Part shown: in pieces, positions 22,156 to 22,777 of the stretch | Position numbering within the stretch: position 1 is the stretch's first letter | Layout of the letters: each line of letters begins with the position of its first letter | Origin: a virus | IMG/VR virus record: IMGVR_UViG_3300010354_000709 | Location: 1-22,777 of that record | Direction: 5' to 3' (one strand) | Length of the DNA stretch: 22,777 bases | Translations under genes and position numbers: made by a program | The notes under the pieces: model-generated | Databases searched by the model: none | What the model saw: only the letters and a program-made list of their open reading frames with translations | Told to the model about the DNA's origin: nothing

Positions 22156-22389
22156 CTACCATTTACCTAAAGGGCAAACAGCCTCTTGAAGTTTTACTTT
22201 TAGGGCCATAAAACAACCGCATTCTTTGCATTGTTTTGTTACTTTTATTAAGCGGTCACAATCAAGACAAGTATTGAGTCGTTTTTCTGCAAGTTCGTTA
22301 CTTGCATTTTCGGTTGTTGGGTTTAATAAATCAAATATAGTAACTCCATTTTTTTGTTTATATTGTTCCCATCTTGATTTTGCGTTCAT
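22156..22389 (-). CDS. Seven-cysteine zinc-ribbon-like small phage protein, second copy
   Basis: This is a 77-aa protein with the spacing CX2C-X9-CX2CXC-X12-C and the ending CPLGKW, as in the protein at 14167-14364. It has an extra N-terminal stretch (MNAKSRWEQYKQKNGVTIFDLL). The ATG overlaps the stop of the upstream gene by four bases (ATGA) and GGAGAG lies about 10 bases before it. The glycosyltransferase follows after four bases, so the three are one operon. It may bind zinc. Function unknown. Confidence 0.8.
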   Translation of the reverse strand: MNAKSRWEQYKQKNGVTIFDLLNPTTENASNELAEKRLNTCLDCDRLIKVTKQCKECGCFMALKVKLQEAVCPLGKW

Positions 22390-22777
22390 AGAACAGTCTC
22401 TCCAAATTGGTCAATTCTTTGCTCAACGCCATTAATTAGTTCGGTTGTAAAAAATCCGTCTTCATCATATTTCCAGCCTATATTGACTAGCGAACCCTTA
22501 ACAATTGGTACTACAAGTGGATTGCTTAAAAGAATTGCAGTAAACATCTCATCAACGGCAATTTCCGTAACAGTGCCATCGGTGTCTGCCAAAATAATTT
22601 CTACACCACTTGTCTCATCGACCCTTGATGTGTAAATTGAATTTGCAAGAAAAACATCATCCCCAATGTGTGGAGTAAAACCGTTGGCCAACACAACTTC
22701 GCCATCAATAATAAAAGCCAAAGGGGTACATGGTTTTTCTACAACTTCATAAGAGTGAGATGTGCCAAAATCAGCAG
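22386..22777 (-). CDS. Phage protein of unknown function, 5' end beyond the right edge
   Basis: The frame is open to the right edge. A TTG at 22721 could be read as a start, but the same frame continues upstream without a stop (ending ...SYEVVEKPCTP), so this is the C-terminal part of a longer protein. It is acidic and beta-rich (FTPHIGDDVFLANSIYTSR; GVEIILADTDGTV; LVVPIVKGSLVNIGWKYDEDGFF). No family is recognised. It heads the minus-strand operon with the seven-cysteine protein and the glycosyltransferase and may be structural. Confidence 0.65.
   Translation of the reverse strand, partial: ADFGTSHSYEVVEKPCTPLAFIIDGEVVLANGFTPHIGDDVFLANSIYTSRVDETSGVEIILADTDGTVTEIAVDEMFTAILLSNPLVVPIVKGSLVNIGWKYDEDGFFTTELINGVEQRIDQFGETVL

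Noticed and set aside
22719-22721. TTG as the start of the right-edge protein
   Set aside because: The frame continues without a stop to the edge of the window, so the real start is probably outside.
1-22777. tRNA genes, CRISPR arrays, integrase, transposase or attachment sites
   Set aside because: None was seen. Gaps are too short for most RNA genes, and the repeats found are protein-level fibre modules or short palindromes.

Overview
The window is a piece of a tailed-phage genome. It carries late tail-fibre and adhesin genes with an accessory modification island among them. It is AT-rich, tightly packed (ATGA/GTGA overlaps, gaps of a few bases) and has no ribosomal, metabolic or integrase genes. 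The fibre modules (the SLVAGTGVTL..NNSGEGATP module, the VSDTEIGYL..GVTSAIQTQ repeat, chitin-binding-like repeats and HGL..GD..VSG repeats), the flavin-dependent halogenase, the many 2OG-Fe(II) oxygenases and the DUF6065-type protein together resemble large aquatic myoviruses of the cyanophage/T4-like sort. No host is proven. No tRNA or CRISPR was seen, and there is no gene-free stretch above about 100 bases.

Layout. (1) Bases 1-9716, plus strand: a fibre open at the left edge, two small structural proteins, a 765-aa multi-domain fibre, a 277-aa structural protein, then three tandem paralogous RCC1-type beta-propeller proteins. (2) Bases 9763-11262, minus strand: a lone flavin-dependent halogenase inserted between fibre clusters. 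(3) Bases 11330-14213, plus: a second fibre cluster whose modules match those of the first fibre, ending in an adhesin with a Cys/Tyr/Pro-rich insert. (4) Bases 14167-17573, plus: a seven-Cys zinc-ribbon-like protein, two unknown small proteins, three 2OG-oxygenase-like proteins and one protein of unknown family, several joined by 4-bp stop/start overlaps. (5) Bases 17669-19206, plus: a secreted Cys-containing protein and a DUF6065-like protein. (6) Bases 19182-22777, mostly minus: three more 2OG-Fe(II) oxygenases (one on plus), a previously missed 54-codon gene, a GlcNAc-transferase-like glycosyltransferase (PF11397/GT60 type), a second seven-Cys protein and a protein open at the right edge.

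The most interesting reading is that the phage carries a protein- or glycan-decoration kit: up to six 2OG oxygenases, a GT60-like transferase and a halogenase, next to the adhesins that meet the host. In eukaryotes a prolyl hydroxylase and a GT60 enzyme act in sequence on hydroxyproline (Skp1 in Dictyostelium), so a phage counterpart acting on tail proteins is an attractive hypothesis. The family assignments come from visible motifs and recalled families; the pathway is inference. Several genes lack a Shine-Dalgarno sequence and have a -10-like hexamer 6-7 bases before the ATG, which suggests leaderless transcripts.
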